Under the pieces are notes generated by a model. That model ran no database searches, had not been told where the DNA came from, and worked only from the letters and a program-made list of their open reading frames with translations. Both the position numbers and the translations under genes were made by a program. Shown one piece after another: positions 17,279-25,774 of a stretch of 64,000 nucleotides of DNA. The stretch spans positions 19,081 through 83,080 of the forward strand of contig CAVUBD010000008.1 of NCBI GenBank assembly GCA_963739615.1. Reading direction: 5' to 3'. Positions within the stretch are counted from its first letter, which is position 1. Every line of letters begins with the position of its first letter. This stretch comes from Palsa-504 sp963739615. Its GTDB lineage: Bacteria; Actinomycetota; Actinomycetes; Streptosporangiales; Streptosporangiaceae.

Positions 17279-17545
17279 ATGAACACTAGCGCGAGCGGCC
17301 ACGGGCCTCAAGACGCCAGCCCCGGGCTTACCGAACTGCTGGGCCGGGCGCTTACCGATGCAGAGTTCCGCGGCCTGCTTTACAGCGATCGTGAGGCCGC
17401 GGTCCGCGACTACCAGCTCACGGAGACCGATCTCCGGGCGCTGCAGAACCTGAGCCGGGAAGACCTGGATGAACACGCACGGCAATTCGCCGAGGGCAGC
17501 GCGACAGAAATCACCATTGCTATCGTCATACGAATCCGGTTCTGA
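17279..17545 (+). CDS. Probable RiPP precursor peptide of the YcaO-TfuA locus
   Basis: This 88-residue gene starts 30 bases after tfuA; AAAGGG lies nine bases before ATG 17279 (ATG 17273 is an alternative). The first three quarters form an acidic helical leader: LTELLGRALTDAEFRGLLYS, DREAAVRDYQLTETDLRALQ and NLSREDLDEHARQFAEG. This pattern, with a LxxALxDxxFRxLL box and a LTxxxxxAL box, resembles NHLP/Os1348-type leader peptides. The remaining 16 residues, SATEITIAIVIRIRF, are short, beta-branched, aromatic-ended and free of Cys, as a core for backbone thioamidation or methylation could be. Cleavage after AEG or AEGSA is a guess. I know no characterised product with this core. Confidence 0.65.
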   Translation: MNTSASGHGPQDASPGLTELLGRALTDAEFRGLLYSDREAAVRDYQLTETDLRALQNLSREDLDEHARQFAEGSATEITIAIVIRIRF

Positions 17546-17577
17546 GCCTGGCGCGGACACCTGAACAGGCGGGCGGG

Positions 17578-17878
17578 TGGCCGGTTCGCCGCCGGTGTTG
17601 GCGGAGGCCCGACCGACGACAAGCCCGCGGTCACCCTGGAGACGCCACGTGACCCCGGCCGGGTCAGCAGCTTCCTCAATATCCGGGTCGCAGACATTCA
17701 GGCCGCGTACGCCGAATGGAGCGCCCGGGGTGCTCAATTCCTGACGCCGCCGAAACAGCACCGGTACGAGATCCGTTGCTACATCCGCGACCCCGACGGT
17801 TATCTGATCGAGGTGGGACAAACCACCGACCCAGAGGGCGACTGGTCGCCGTGGTTGCCGTCTCCCTCGGTGTCATGA
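17578..17878 (+). pseudogene. VOC/glyoxalase-family C-terminal remnant
   Basis: The frame reads LETPRDPGRVSSFLNIRVAD, then IQAAYAEWSARGAQFLTPPK and IRCYIRDPDGYLIEVGQTTD, the second beta-alpha-beta-beta-beta module of a vicinal-oxygen-chelate protein with the metal-ligand Glu in LIEVGQ. The first module is missing and no start codon with a ribosome binding site precedes the fragment. It ends with a normal stop 59 bases before the F420-reductase-like gene. Confidence 0.65.
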
Positions 17879-17936
17879 AGACGGCGATGCTCCGGGCCGC
17901 CGTTGTTAGTACCCTGACGCTGAGGAGGTTTCGGTC

Positions 17937-18602
17937 ATGACCACCGCAATCATCGGCACGGGAGGGCTCGGATCGATCATCGCCCGCCATCTCGCCGCAG
18001 GCGGCGAGACCCTGCGGCTCTCGAGCGCCGACAATGAGTCAGCACGAATGCTGGCTGCAAAGATCGGTCGAGCTGCGGTCGTCGCCGTTGACAACCGCGA
18101 CGCGTTGCAAGGCGCCGGTGGCGTCGTCCTCGCGCTGCGGTTTACCGTGCTGAAGGGCGTCATAGACGAGATCGCCGACCCGCTAACCGGCAAGCTCGTG
18201 GTCGTTCCGAGCAACCCGGTCGGCATCGACGCGCAAGGTAACGTCTCACGTCTGCTGCCGAAAGGTCAATCCTCTGGCGAGGTTGTAGCAGGGTGGTTGC
18301 CGGCGGGGGCGCGCTTGGCCATGGCGTTTGGAACCATGTCGGGCGATCTCTTCGAGTCCTCCAGCAACCGGTCACCGGAGCCGGCGGTCCTCTTCTACGC
18401 GACCGACGACGACCGTGCTGGCGAGGAAGTCGAGCGGTTGATCCGGACGGCCGGCTTCGAGCCGGTGAAGGCCGGCGGGATCGAACAGTCGGGTCGACTC
18501 GAGGTGGGCGGCGACCTTCACGATCTCGTAGTCGGCCCCGCAGAGGCGCGGTCATTGATCGGTGGGGCTCCCGCCACCACACACTTTCCCCCAGTCCCCT
18601 GA
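17937..18602 (+). CDS. NADPH-dependent F420 reductase-like protein
   Basis: A 221-residue protein with an N-terminal Rossmann fold: TAIIGTGGLGSIIARHLAAG is the GxGxxG dinucleotide loop, followed by LRLSSADNESARMLAAKIG. VVLALRFTVLKGVIDEI and GKLVVVPSNPVG match the middle of the F420_oxidored family, which moves hydride between NADP and coenzyme F420 or acts on related substrates. The usual C-terminal helical part is present but divergent. ATG 17937 follows GAGGAGG at 17921-17927. The substrate cannot be fixed from sequence, and some family members are not F420-dependent. Confidence 0.78.
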   Translation: MTTAIIGTGGLGSIIARHLAAGGETLRLSSADNESARMLAAKIGRAAVVAVDNRDALQGAGGVVLALRFTVLKGVIDEIADPLTGKLVVVPSNPVGIDAQGNVSRLLPKGQSSGEVVAGWLPAGARLAMAFGTMSGDLFESSSNRSPEPAVLFYATDDDRAGEEVERLIRTAGFEPVKAGGIEQSGRLEVGGDLHDLVVGPAEARSLIGGAPATTHFPPVP

Positions 18603-18718
18603 CCTGCCCCTTTCCCCGCGAATCCTGCGCAGGAACGGCCGCAAACGTACCCGGCGCCGTCAGGTGCCAGCTGGGGCGCCCGGCGGCCATTTCATGCGCC
18701 GCTTTTGCGTACCCTCCC

Positions 18719-19168
18719 TCAGAGGCACGCGCGCAGCTCGGCGCCGGACCAACCGGCTACGGCGACCGACCACCGACGCGCTCGGCGGCAAGCTGAAGTG
18801 CAGAGTCCGTAGTAGAGCGACCCGTTCAGCCGGACCCCGCCATGGGCGAGCACTAGTCCGGGCCGGGCTTCAGCGGGCCGGGCGCGCAGGACGACGTCGG
18901 CGATGTGCGGGTTATCGGGCGGCGGGTCGATGCGCGGCTCGACCGCGTGCAGCTCGATCGTGAATGCGTCGCCCAGCAGCCGGGTAAGGTCGTCCGCATC
19001 GGCATAGTCCGCCGGGTCGATGCCCTGCGACTTCAGGTGCTCGCGGTGCTCATCGCTGAGATCGTGGTAGACGGCGAGGAGCAACCCGCCAGGGCGAACC
19101 GTGTCGAGCAACGCCCGCACGGCGGCCTCGCCGGCGGCTTTGGGCAGCGCTGGGTATGCGAGGCCCAT
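18719..19168 (-). pseudogene. SAM methyltransferase C-terminal remnant
   Basis: The reading MGLAYPALPKAAGEAAVRAL, then LLDTVRPGGLLLAVYHDLSD, DDLTRLLGDAFTIELHAVEP and PHIADVVLRARP is the C-terminal half of a class I methyltransferase: motif post-II/III (VRPGG) and the last strands. The SAM-binding motif I (DxGxGxG) and motif II are absent upstream. Past VVLRARP, near 18850, the frame continues without family character to 18719. It is an N-truncated remnant. Confidence 0.6.
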
Positions 19169-20097
19169 ATTCGCACGACGAAGGCGAGGGGAAGGTGAGC
19201 GGTATGCCGGATCCCGGTCCCCAGGTCAGCCTGCTGCGGACCCAGGCGGGCGCCCGGGCCTCCGGGCCGTTCCGGGTCCAGGACCGAGATCGAGATTCCC
19301 GAGCGGCTCCGCCGCTGCGGGCGGGAACCGTTTTCCGGTGCGCCCGGGATCCCGCTTTATTGATCCGGGCGCGGCGATGTCCTGCGCTCGCGGCCGCTCA
19401 TGGCAGGCGATCCCGTGGCCGCATCTCCTCGTACCCGGCCGCTGCCTGCCTGCCTGCCTGCCTGCAGTGCGGGCGGATCACGGCGATCCAGGCGAGGGGG
19501 CCGTGGCAGGACGGGTGACCTTGGTCCGTGCCGCCCGGGACCAACGCCTGCGGAACCGTCGCGACGGCAGCGCTAACGTGGAGATTGCTGAAGGGGAAGG
19601 AACCGGGAGGGAAACCTAACCGGGACCGGAACCGGGCAACGGCCGAAGGGAATGAACCGGAGACCGCCGGACGACGGGAAACCAGCCGAAGGCGGGTGAA
19701 GGGGAGAACCAGGCGGGCAAACGGGAAACCGGAGGAAAGCCCGCCGCGGGGAAACCGGAGGACGTGAGGTGGGGCCCCAGACCACCCGGGTGAGAGCCCG
19801 GGGATCCGGGGCCGCACGCATTTGCGATGCCCCCGGAGTGTTGTGGCCCTTGACAGCCGCGATGTGCCGTTTCCGCGGAGACGCCTTGTGCATGGTTTCA
19901 CAAGCCACGGAAAGCCCGGTGTGACGGGTACACGGCCGGGCTCGACGGCGCCAGGGCGCAAACCAGCCAGGCCGCTGGCAGGAGACACCGGCGGCCCAGG
20001 CTCGTGCGCCACAGGCTCAGGCTCAGGCGAAGGGTCGCATCAGCGATATTCTCTAGCCCAGCAGGCATGGCGGCTAGACAGGCCCGGACCCGTGGTG
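19169..20097. other. Gene-free, purine-biased stretch with repeated GGGAAACC-type motifs; possible degenerate group II intron
   Basis: No protein gene is visible here. Between about 19,590 and 19,770 the + strand is strongly purine-biased and repeats short units such as GGGAAACC, ACCGGGA and GGAAACCGGAGG. A GTGCG, the group II intron 5' consensus, occurs at 19467. Near 19912 the segment AGCCCGGTGTGACGG followed by GTACACGGCCGGGCT can fold into a bulged hairpin reminiscent of intron domain V, beginning with AGC. No maturase gene exists between them. The intron reading is a weak inference. A CCTGCCTG tetranucleotide run lies near 19445-19465. Confidence 0.3.
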
Positions 20098-20628
20098 TCA
20101 GTCACCGGTAACGCCGTCGATCCGCTCCCGGAGGAGGTCGGCGTGGCCGTTGTGGCGCGCGTACTCCTCGATCATGTGCACGTAGATCCAGCGGATGTCC
20201 CGGGTGCGCTCGGGGTGGTGACCGTGGCTGGGCACGACGTCATCGAGCTGTTTTCCGGCCACGGCGGCCCGTGCGTGCGCTATCTCCTGCTTGAATGCCT
20301 CGATGCTGGCGGCCGCGTCCGCGTCATCAAGGGCCTCGAAGTCCTGGCCGGTCTGGTCCGGGTCGTAGGGGAAGGCCATGTCGGTGTTCGCCGCGTGGAT
20401 CCGGAACCACCAGCGCTCGACCTCTGTCATGTGCCGCACCAGGCCAAGCAGGGACAGGCGGGACGGCGGAACCGCCCGCTCCCTGAGCTGGCCGGCGGTC
20501 AGGCCGGCGCACTTGAGCAGCAGCGTGTCGCGATGGAAGTCCAGCCAGGCCTCCAGCGCCTGGCGCTCACCCAGGATGAGCCCCGGCTCGATGCGCTCCA
20601 CCGGCGGAGCCGTCCATGCGTCAGTCAT
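20098..20628 (-). CDS. DinB/DUF664 family protein
   Basis: A 176-residue four-helix-bundle protein of the DinB/DUF664 superfamily, whose actinobacterial members include metal-dependent mycothiol or bacillithiol S-transferases. The sequence shows EAWLDFHRDTLLLKCAGL, LLGLVRHMTEVERWWFRIHA with the first metal-ligand His, and HMIEEYARHNGHADLLRERI with the second and third His. FEALDDADAAASIEAFKQEI forms the connecting helix. All three His ligands are present, so it should bind metal. I start at ATG 20628 (MTDAWTAPP); an ATG nine bases upstream is possible. Its thiol substrate is unknown. Confidence 0.88.
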   Translation of the reverse strand: MTDAWTAPPVERIEPGLILGERQALEAWLDFHRDTLLLKCAGLTAGQLRERAVPPSRLSLLGLVRHMTEVERWWFRIHAANTDMAFPYDPDQTGQDFEALDDADAAASIEAFKQEIAHARAAVAGKQLDDVVPSHGHHPERTRDIRWIYVHMIEEYARHNGHADLLRERIDGVTGD

Positions 20629-20946
20629 AACCGCCACCGTAGTCGTGACCGGCCACCTCGGTCGATCCCACGACCAGCCATCGGCCGCAACGCCGGCGGC
20701 GGGACGGCTTCACCTGACGCTGTCTCGCACTCTGAGCGGTCCGTCGCGCCCGGGAAGTCCCCGGTCGGCCCCCGGGCGGTTGCGGGCCCACGGGGGCTGG
20801 TATGCCCGCGCCGAAGACGAGGACCGGGCACGTGACCGCACCACGGACCCAAGATCCAATCGGCCGGCGCCCCGGACCGGTGCGGGGCTATTGGGTCAGC
20901 TCGGCGATGCGAGCTAGGGCGGAGTCCTCTGGCCGCAGGGCGGTAG
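20629..20946. other. Gene-free stretch
   Basis: About 320 bases between two leftward genes. No coding pattern is visible. It must contain the DinB-gene promoter, and the end of the decarboxylase gene lies just to the right. Confidence 0.4.
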
Positions 20947-22830
20947 TTAGCGCTGCTGGATGCGTTCAGCCACGATCGCGGTGATCATGGCCTTGACGGA
21001 CGGTTCGGTGCTGACCAGCCACTGGAGATCCTCGCTGGTCAGCTTCAAGAGTCGGCCGGATTCGGCGCACCGCACGGTGGCCAGGCGGGCGTAGCCGTAG
21101 CCGCCGCCCCAGTCACGGGCGGCAAGTTCACCGAAGAACTCGCCCGGACCGCTGGTCCGGATCGGTCGGCCGTCGATGGACACGTCGTAACGGCCGGACA
21201 CGATGAGGTAGAACGACCGGTCCGCGTCCCATCGGCGGATCACCTCCTCGCCCGCCGTCACCTCGACCACCACGGCGCGGTCTCGGACGGCCTGGACCGT
21301 CGCGTCGGCCACGCCGGACAGCAGCGGGAAGTCGCGCAGCCCGTCGCTGGCGAGGGCCGGGACCTGGCCTGCTGTCTCGGTGACCGCGGCGCAGGGCAGC
21401 AGGGCCGACGCGTCGGCGAAGTGCTCGATGACCCGGCGGATGTGGTCTTCGGAGCTGGCCGGATTGAGGATACACATCCGGATGGCGTGCCGCCCGGCCA
21501 GGCGGGTGCTCGAGACCAGCGCGGCACCGCTGCGCTCCAGGCTGTCCATGAGCTCCAGCCCGCGCCGCTCGGTTTCGGCCTCGTCGCAGCCGGGCCATTC
21601 CCTGCGGAAGCAGACGATCCCCAGCACGGCCGACGCCATGACAGTGAGCTCGGCGCGGCTGCGGATCAACGCCTCGGCGAACTCCGCCAGGTCCAGATTG
21701 CGCTGGATGGCGGTGCGGAACGCGGCCACGCCGAAGGTCTGCACCGTAACCCAGACCTTCAGCGCCCGGAAACTCCGTGACAGCTGCAGGCCCCGGTCGG
21801 CGAAGTTGACCTCACCAGCGTCGTGCGTGGCGTGGGCGCTGAGGTAATCCGGATAGATGGCGAACGTCTGCTCCAGCCGGGCACCGTCACGGACCAGGAC
21901 ACTGCCGCACTCCAGCGGCTGGTAAAGCCACTTATGCGGGTCCAGCGTCACCGAATCGGCCCGGTCGATGCCGGCCAGCGCCGCCCGGCCCTTCTCGGTC
22001 AGTGCGGCGAAGCCGCCATAGGCGGCGTCGACATGCAGCCACAGTTGCTCCCTGGCGCAGACATCGGCGAGCTCGTCGAGGGGATCGACCGCACCGGTGT
22101 TGGTCGACCCGGCGCTGGCACACAGGGCGAACGGGATGCGGCCCGCCCGGCGGTCGGCCCGGACCGCCTCGGCCACCGTGCCGGGCAAGAGGCGCCAGCG
22201 CTCATCGGTGGGCAGCACCCGCACCTGCTCACGGCGCAGGCCCATCGACCGCGCCGTCCGGGCCAGCGATGAGTGAGCCTGATCCGAGACATACACCACG
22301 GTGCTGGGCGATGGACCTCCGGCCGCCTCGCGGGCCACAAGCAGCGCGGTCATGTTGGCGGCCGATCCGCCGCTCACCAGCACGCCGGCGGTGCCGCCCG
22401 GCATTCCCAGCCACGCCCGGAACCAGTCGATGACCTCCAGTTCCACCTGCGCGGCACCGGCCGACTGCATCCACATCGCGCAATGCTGGTTGGCCGCGGC
22501 GGCCGCCAGCTCGGCCAGGGCCGCGGGCCAGGTGGTGAAGATCGGGATGAACGCGAAATACCCTGGGTGATCGGTCCGTGCCCCGTACGGCAGCACATCA
22601 GCCATCACCCGCGCCAGCACCTCGCCGTAATCCCCCGCCTCCTCGGGCGGCGGGCCGCCTAGCAGGGCCAGCATCTGGGCCGCGGGGGCGCGGCGCAGCA
22701 CCGGATCGGCCTCGGGATTGGCCAGCCGGGCGACAAGCGCGTCCACGGTCGCGTAACCGGCCCGCCGCATCGCCTCCACATCCATCGCCAGCGGGTGATC
22801 CACCTCAGCCACGCGTACTCGGCCAGTCAT
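20947..22830 (-). CDS. PLP-dependent amino acid decarboxylase fused to a cyclic-nucleotide-binding domain
   Basis: Residues about 1-480 are a group II aromatic/glutamate-type decarboxylase: HPGYFAFIPIFTTWPAALAE, VLVSGGSAANMTALLVAREA, WLHVDAAYGGFAALTEKGRA and DSVTLDPHKWLYQPLECGSV with the PLP lysine at residue 300. FADRGLQLSRSFRALKVWVT is also typical. Residues about 490-620 are a cyclic-nucleotide-binding domain: FYLIVSGRYDVSIDGRPIRT, GPGEFFGELAARDWGGGYGY and ARLATVRCAES (phosphate-binding-cassette-like). The fusion has 627 residues; ordinary decarboxylases end near 480. It suggests an amine-producing enzyme gated by a small nucleotide. Its start overlaps the GNAT gene stop by 26 bases, so the two are coupled. 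A cNMP-binding esterase is divergent to the right. Confidence 0.88.
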   Translation of the reverse strand: MTGRVRVAEVDHPLAMDVEAMRRAGYATVDALVARLANPEADPVLRRAPAAQMLALLGGPPPEEAGDYGEVLARVMADVLPYGARTDHPGYFAFIPIFTTWPAALAELAAAAANQHCAMWMQSAGAAQVELEVIDWFRAWLGMPGGTAGVLVSGGSAANMTALLVAREAAGGPSPSTVVYVSDQAHSSLARTARSMGLRREQVRVLPTDERWRLLPGTVAEAVRADRRAGRIPFALCASAGSTNTGAVDPLDELADVCAREQLWLHVDAAYGGFAALTEKGRAALAGIDRADSVTLDPHKWLYQPLECGSVLVRDGARLEQTFAIYPDYLSAHATHDAGEVNFADRGLQLSRSFRALKVWVTVQTFGVAAFRTAIQRNLDLAEFAEALIRSRAELTVMASAVLGIVCFRREWPGCDEAETERRGLELMDSLERSGAALVSSTRLAGRHAIRMCILNPASSEDHIRRVIEHFADASALLPCAAVTETAGQVPALASDGLRDFPLLSGVADATVQAVRDRAVVVEVTAGEEVIRRWDADRSFYLIVSGRYDVSIDGRPIRTSGPGEFFGELAARDWGGGYGYARLATVRCAESGRLLKLTSEDLQWLVSTEPSVKAMITAIVAERIQQR

Positions 22831-23422
22831 CGACGTGCCACTCGTCCGGGCCTGCCCACATCGGATAGAGCGAAGGGCCTTCCGGCAGCCGAATCTCCGG
22901 TCCGATCTGATTAGCCCCCATTCGCTGCCACAGCGCGAAGCTCTGCGCGTTGGACGCCTCGCCGCGCACGCCGGTCCCGGTTTCGGTCAGTGCCTGCCCT
23001 AGTGTTCGCATTATCTCGACGCCTGCGCCCCGTTTACGGTGTTCAGGGCGGACTGCCACGAACATGGCGTGGAAGTGCGGTGGCAGGTCGGGAGGCCGGT
23101 GCGCGTCGATAGCACGTATGATCGTCAGCGCGCGCTCGGCACCGTCACCGCAGGCCCTCGTGAGCTGGCTCGCGTAGTCGGCAAGATCCGCTTCGGTGGG
23201 CTCCGGCGCACCGGCTGGAGACCACACTCCGACCGCCTCATGGCCGGCCGTCGCGGCCACGTGACCACCATGCCCCAGGATCATCTCGGTCGTCACGCGG
23301 AAGTACCCTTCGACCAGCGACGTGCGGTCCGCCATGTGACGAGGGAAGTTCCACTCGGTCACCGGGTCCGTGTCAAAGGCCAGGCATAGGGTCTGGATCA
23401 CCGTTTTCAGGTCGGTCGGCAC
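22805..23422 (-). CDS. GNAT family N-acetyltransferase
   Basis: A 205-residue acetyltransferase: the acetyl-CoA-binding segment is HFHAMFVAVRPEHRKRGAGV with the (R/Q)xxGxG/A signature as RKRGAG, followed by EIMRTLGQALTETGTGVRGE and AQSFALWQRMGANQIGPEIR. The N-terminus (LCLAFDTDPVTEWNFP) resembles GNAT proteins related to the actinobacterial puromycin-acetyltransferase-like group. GTG 23422 follows AGGAGG closely. It is first in a two-gene leftward operon with the decarboxylase-cNMP fusion and may acetylate the amine made by it; that pairing is inference. Confidence 0.85.
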   Translation of the reverse strand: MPTDLKTVIQTLCLAFDTDPVTEWNFPRHMADRTSLVEGYFRVTTEMILGHGGHVAATAGHEAVGVWSPAGAPEPTEADLADYASQLTRACGDGAERALTIIRAIDAHRPPDLPPHFHAMFVAVRPEHRKRGAGVEIMRTLGQALTETGTGVRGEASNAQSFALWQRMGANQIGPEIRLPEGPSLYPMWAGPDEWHVDDWPSTRG

Positions 23423-23473
23423 GGTCGTTCCTCCTGCCTAGGTGCGGATGGCGGTCAGCGACGTGCTGCTGGC

Positions 23474-25318
23474 ATGCTGTGGTGTGTGGGCCGCCAGCAG
23501 ACTCTGGAGGAACTGAACGAGTTCCTGACCAGCATCTCATTCTTCGCCTTGCTTGACGAGATCATCCGGCTGGAACTGGCTGGGCAGCTGGAACCGGTGC
23601 ATGCGGCCGCCGGGGAAGTGATCATCAAACAAGGCGATCCAGGAAACGGCCTCTTCGTAGTGGTCAGCGGCCGGCTGCGGGTCAGCGTCGCGGCGGGCGG
23701 CATCGAGCGCGTCCTGCACGACCTAGGCCGGGGCGCGATCGTGGGGGAGATCGCGCTGCTGTCCGACCGGTCCCGGTCGGCGACCGTTCGCGCGGTCCGC
23801 GACAGCGATCTGCTCTTGCTGCGACTGCCGGTGTTCACGTCCCTGGCCGAGCGAAGGCCGGCGCTGCTCACCGGGATGGCGCGGCTGCTCGTGGACCGAC
23901 TGCTGACGGTGGACCGGCCCCAGGCGCCGCCCGCTGCCGGGCGCGCCATCGCCGTAGTCGCCGCCAGCGCCGGCCAAGCCACCGGGCCGGCCGCGATTTT
24001 CGCTGAACGGCTGGTGGCGCACCTGGCCCGCACAGCTTCGGTTTTCCGGGTGGACGCCAGCGTCGTCGCACGGCACCTGGGCCCGGACCCTGCTGAGCGG
24101 GGGCCAGGTCACCCTGGCCGGGCCGAGCTGATCGGGTGGCTGCACAGGGTGGAACGCGACCATGACCGCGTGATCTACCAGGCCGACACGGAAGATACGG
24201 CCTGGAGCCGACTCTGCCTGAGCCAGGCCGACGTCGCGGTGCTGGCCGCCGCGGCTGCGGACGATCCCTCGATCGGCGCCGTAGAAGCCCGCGCGCTGGC
24301 CACCGACTCGCTGCGCTGTGAACTCGCCCTTCTGCACGAGCCGGGGACAGCCGGGACGGCGACCGCCTGGCTCAAGGACCGGCCGGTGGCTGACCATCAC
24401 CACCTGCGCGACGGTCAGCCGGCCGATGTCGCGCGGCTCGCCCGGATGATCACCGGCACCGGCTGCGGGCTGGTGCTCGGCGGCGGCGGAGCACGGGGTT
24501 TCGCTCATCTGGGCGTGATCCGGGCACTGGAGGAAGCCGGGGTGCCAATCGACATCGTCGGCGGCACCAGTATCGGCGCGCTCATCGGCGCAGCCTGCGC
24601 CCTGGGCCTGGATGATGCGGAGCGGGTGCGGCGGATAACGGACCTCGCCAGCTACGGCCGTCGGCTGGTCACGCCCACGCTCCCGCTGATCGCCTTGTCA
24701 TCAGGCCGCCGAGTGGACCGGCTGCTCGCCTCGCACCTCGGCGCCACGCCTATCGAAGACCTGCCGCTGCGCTTGTTCTGCATCTCCGCCAACCTGACCC
24801 GGGCCGAGGAGGTCATCCACGAACGCGGCCCGCTATGTACTGCGGTGCGCGCCAGCCTGTCCCTGCCCGGCATCTACCCGCCGGTCTGCGTCGGCGGCGA
24901 CCTTCTTGTCGACGGCGCGGCGCTAGATAACCTGCCGGTCGGGGTCATGCGCGGCCGGATCGGCAACGGCAGCATCGTCGCGGTCGACCTGTCTGCAGAG
25001 GTAGAACCGCTGACCGCCACGCCCTTCGAGCCGGGTCTGTCCGGCTGGCGCGTACTCGGGCGCCGCCTCAACCCGTTCGCCCCGCCGCGCCGCCTGCCGA
25101 GTGTAGCGGACATCCTGAGCCGCTCGACCGGGCTGTCCCAGGTCCGGCAGTGGCGCGCGGCACTGGACGGCGACCGCGTCGACCTGCTGCTCCGCCCTCC
25201 GGTAGCCGGGCTAGGCACGCTGGACTTCAAGGGCGGGATATCGCTCATCGAGGTGGGCTACCGGCACGCCGCCGAGGAGTTGTCCCGATCCGGCCTGGCC
25301 GAACGATTCGTGCCCTGA
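23474..25318 (+). CDS. Cyclic-nucleotide-binding patatin-like phospholipase (NTE type)
   Basis: A 614-residue relative of neuropathy target esterase and mycobacterial Rv2565. Residues about 15-140 are a cyclic-nucleotide-binding domain (EVIIKQGDPGNGLFVVVSGR, GAIVGEIALLSDRSRSATVR). A middle Rossmann-like region follows (AIAVVAASAGQATGPAAIFA). The patatin domain begins with the oxyanion loop GGGGARGFAHLG at about 336, has the nucleophile Ser366 in GGTSIG and the catalytic Asp480 in DGAALDNLP. It should hydrolyse phospholipid or lysophospholipid at the membrane under nucleotide control. It is divergent from the GNAT/decarboxylase operon across a 51-base gap, and both arms carry cyclic-nucleotide domains. 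Start ATG 23474 lacks a strong ribosome binding site; GTG 23486 is possible. Confidence 0.9.
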   Translation: MLWCVGRQQTLEELNEFLTSISFFALLDEIIRLELAGQLEPVHAAAGEVIIKQGDPGNGLFVVVSGRLRVSVAAGGIERVLHDLGRGAIVGEIALLSDRSRSATVRAVRDSDLLLLRLPVFTSLAERRPALLTGMARLLVDRLLTVDRPQAPPAAGRAIAVVAASAGQATGPAAIFAERLVAHLARTASVFRVDASVVARHLGPDPAERGPGHPGRAELIGWLHRVERDHDRVIYQADTEDTAWSRLCLSQADVAVLAAAAADDPSIGAVEARALATDSLRCELALLHEPGTAGTATAWLKDRPVADHHHLRDGQPADVARLARMITGTGCGLVLGGGGARGFAHLGVIRALEEAGVPIDIVGGTSIGALIGAACALGLDDAERVRRITDLASYGRRLVTPTLPLIALSSGRRVDRLLASHLGATPIEDLPLRLFCISANLTRAEEVIHERGPLCTAVRASLSLPGIYPPVCVGGDLLVDGAALDNLPVGVMRGRIGNGSIVAVDLSAEVEPLTATPFEPGLSGWRVLGRRLNPFAPPRRLPSVADILSRSTGLSQVRQWRAALDGDRVDLLLRPPVAGLGTLDFKGGISLIEVGYRHAAEELSRSGLAERFVP

Positions 25319-25325
25319 GCGCGGC

Positions 25326-25400
25326 CGCCTCGGTGAGGGCGGCATGGGCACCGTGTAGTTCGGTGTCACCCCGGACGGGGACCGGGTCGCGGTCAAGACG
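25326..25400 (+). pseudogene. Serine/threonine protein kinase P-loop scrap
   Basis: The frame reads GEGGMGTV, a stop where Tyr is expected, then FGVTPDGDRVAVKT: the glycine-rich loop and catalytic lysine strand of a Hanks-type kinase. Nothing kinase-like lies on either side. About 25 residues survive and they contain a stop codon. Confidence 0.6.
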
Positions 25401-25401
25401 A

Positions 25402-25755
25402 GGACGCGGTGTTCTTCACCGCGCTGGAGACCAGGGAGCCCGAACTCCCCGATCCGGTTCCACCTGTACAAGTCGCTGGACCCATACCGGGTTCATCGCC
25501 GCCGAGGAGCTGTACGAGGTCGCCAAGAAGGGCGACCCGTCCGGCGGATCCTGGATGATCCCCGCGTCCAAGGTTCCCGGCTACGCCGACGACGTGTTCG
25601 TCATGGACAAGGACGAGAACGGGTTCCCGACCGGCGAACGGGTCCGGTACCGCCCCGGGTCGTTCGTCTACCGCCTCGCCGGCCGGGACCGGCAGACCAG
25701 CGCCTCCTACTACACGCCCCAGTCGCTCACCAGCGTCACCGTGCAGCTCGCGCTC
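25402..25755 (+). pseudogene. BREX/Pgl-type DNA methyltransferase (PglX-like) scrap
   Basis: In two frames joined near 25470 I read DAVFFTALETREPELP, RFHLYKSLD, then TGFIAAEELYEVAKKGDPSG, ASKVPGYADDVFVMDKDENG and ASYYTPQSLTSVTVQLALE. The ASYYTPxxLTxxxVxxALE segment is the hallmark at the start of the methyltransferase domain of PglX-like BREX proteins. The catalytic NPPY region and everything after it are missing. It suggests that a BREX-2/Pgl phage-defence island once lay in this or a related genome. Confidence 0.6.
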
Positions 25756-25774
25756 GAGTGCGCCGGCGGGCATC

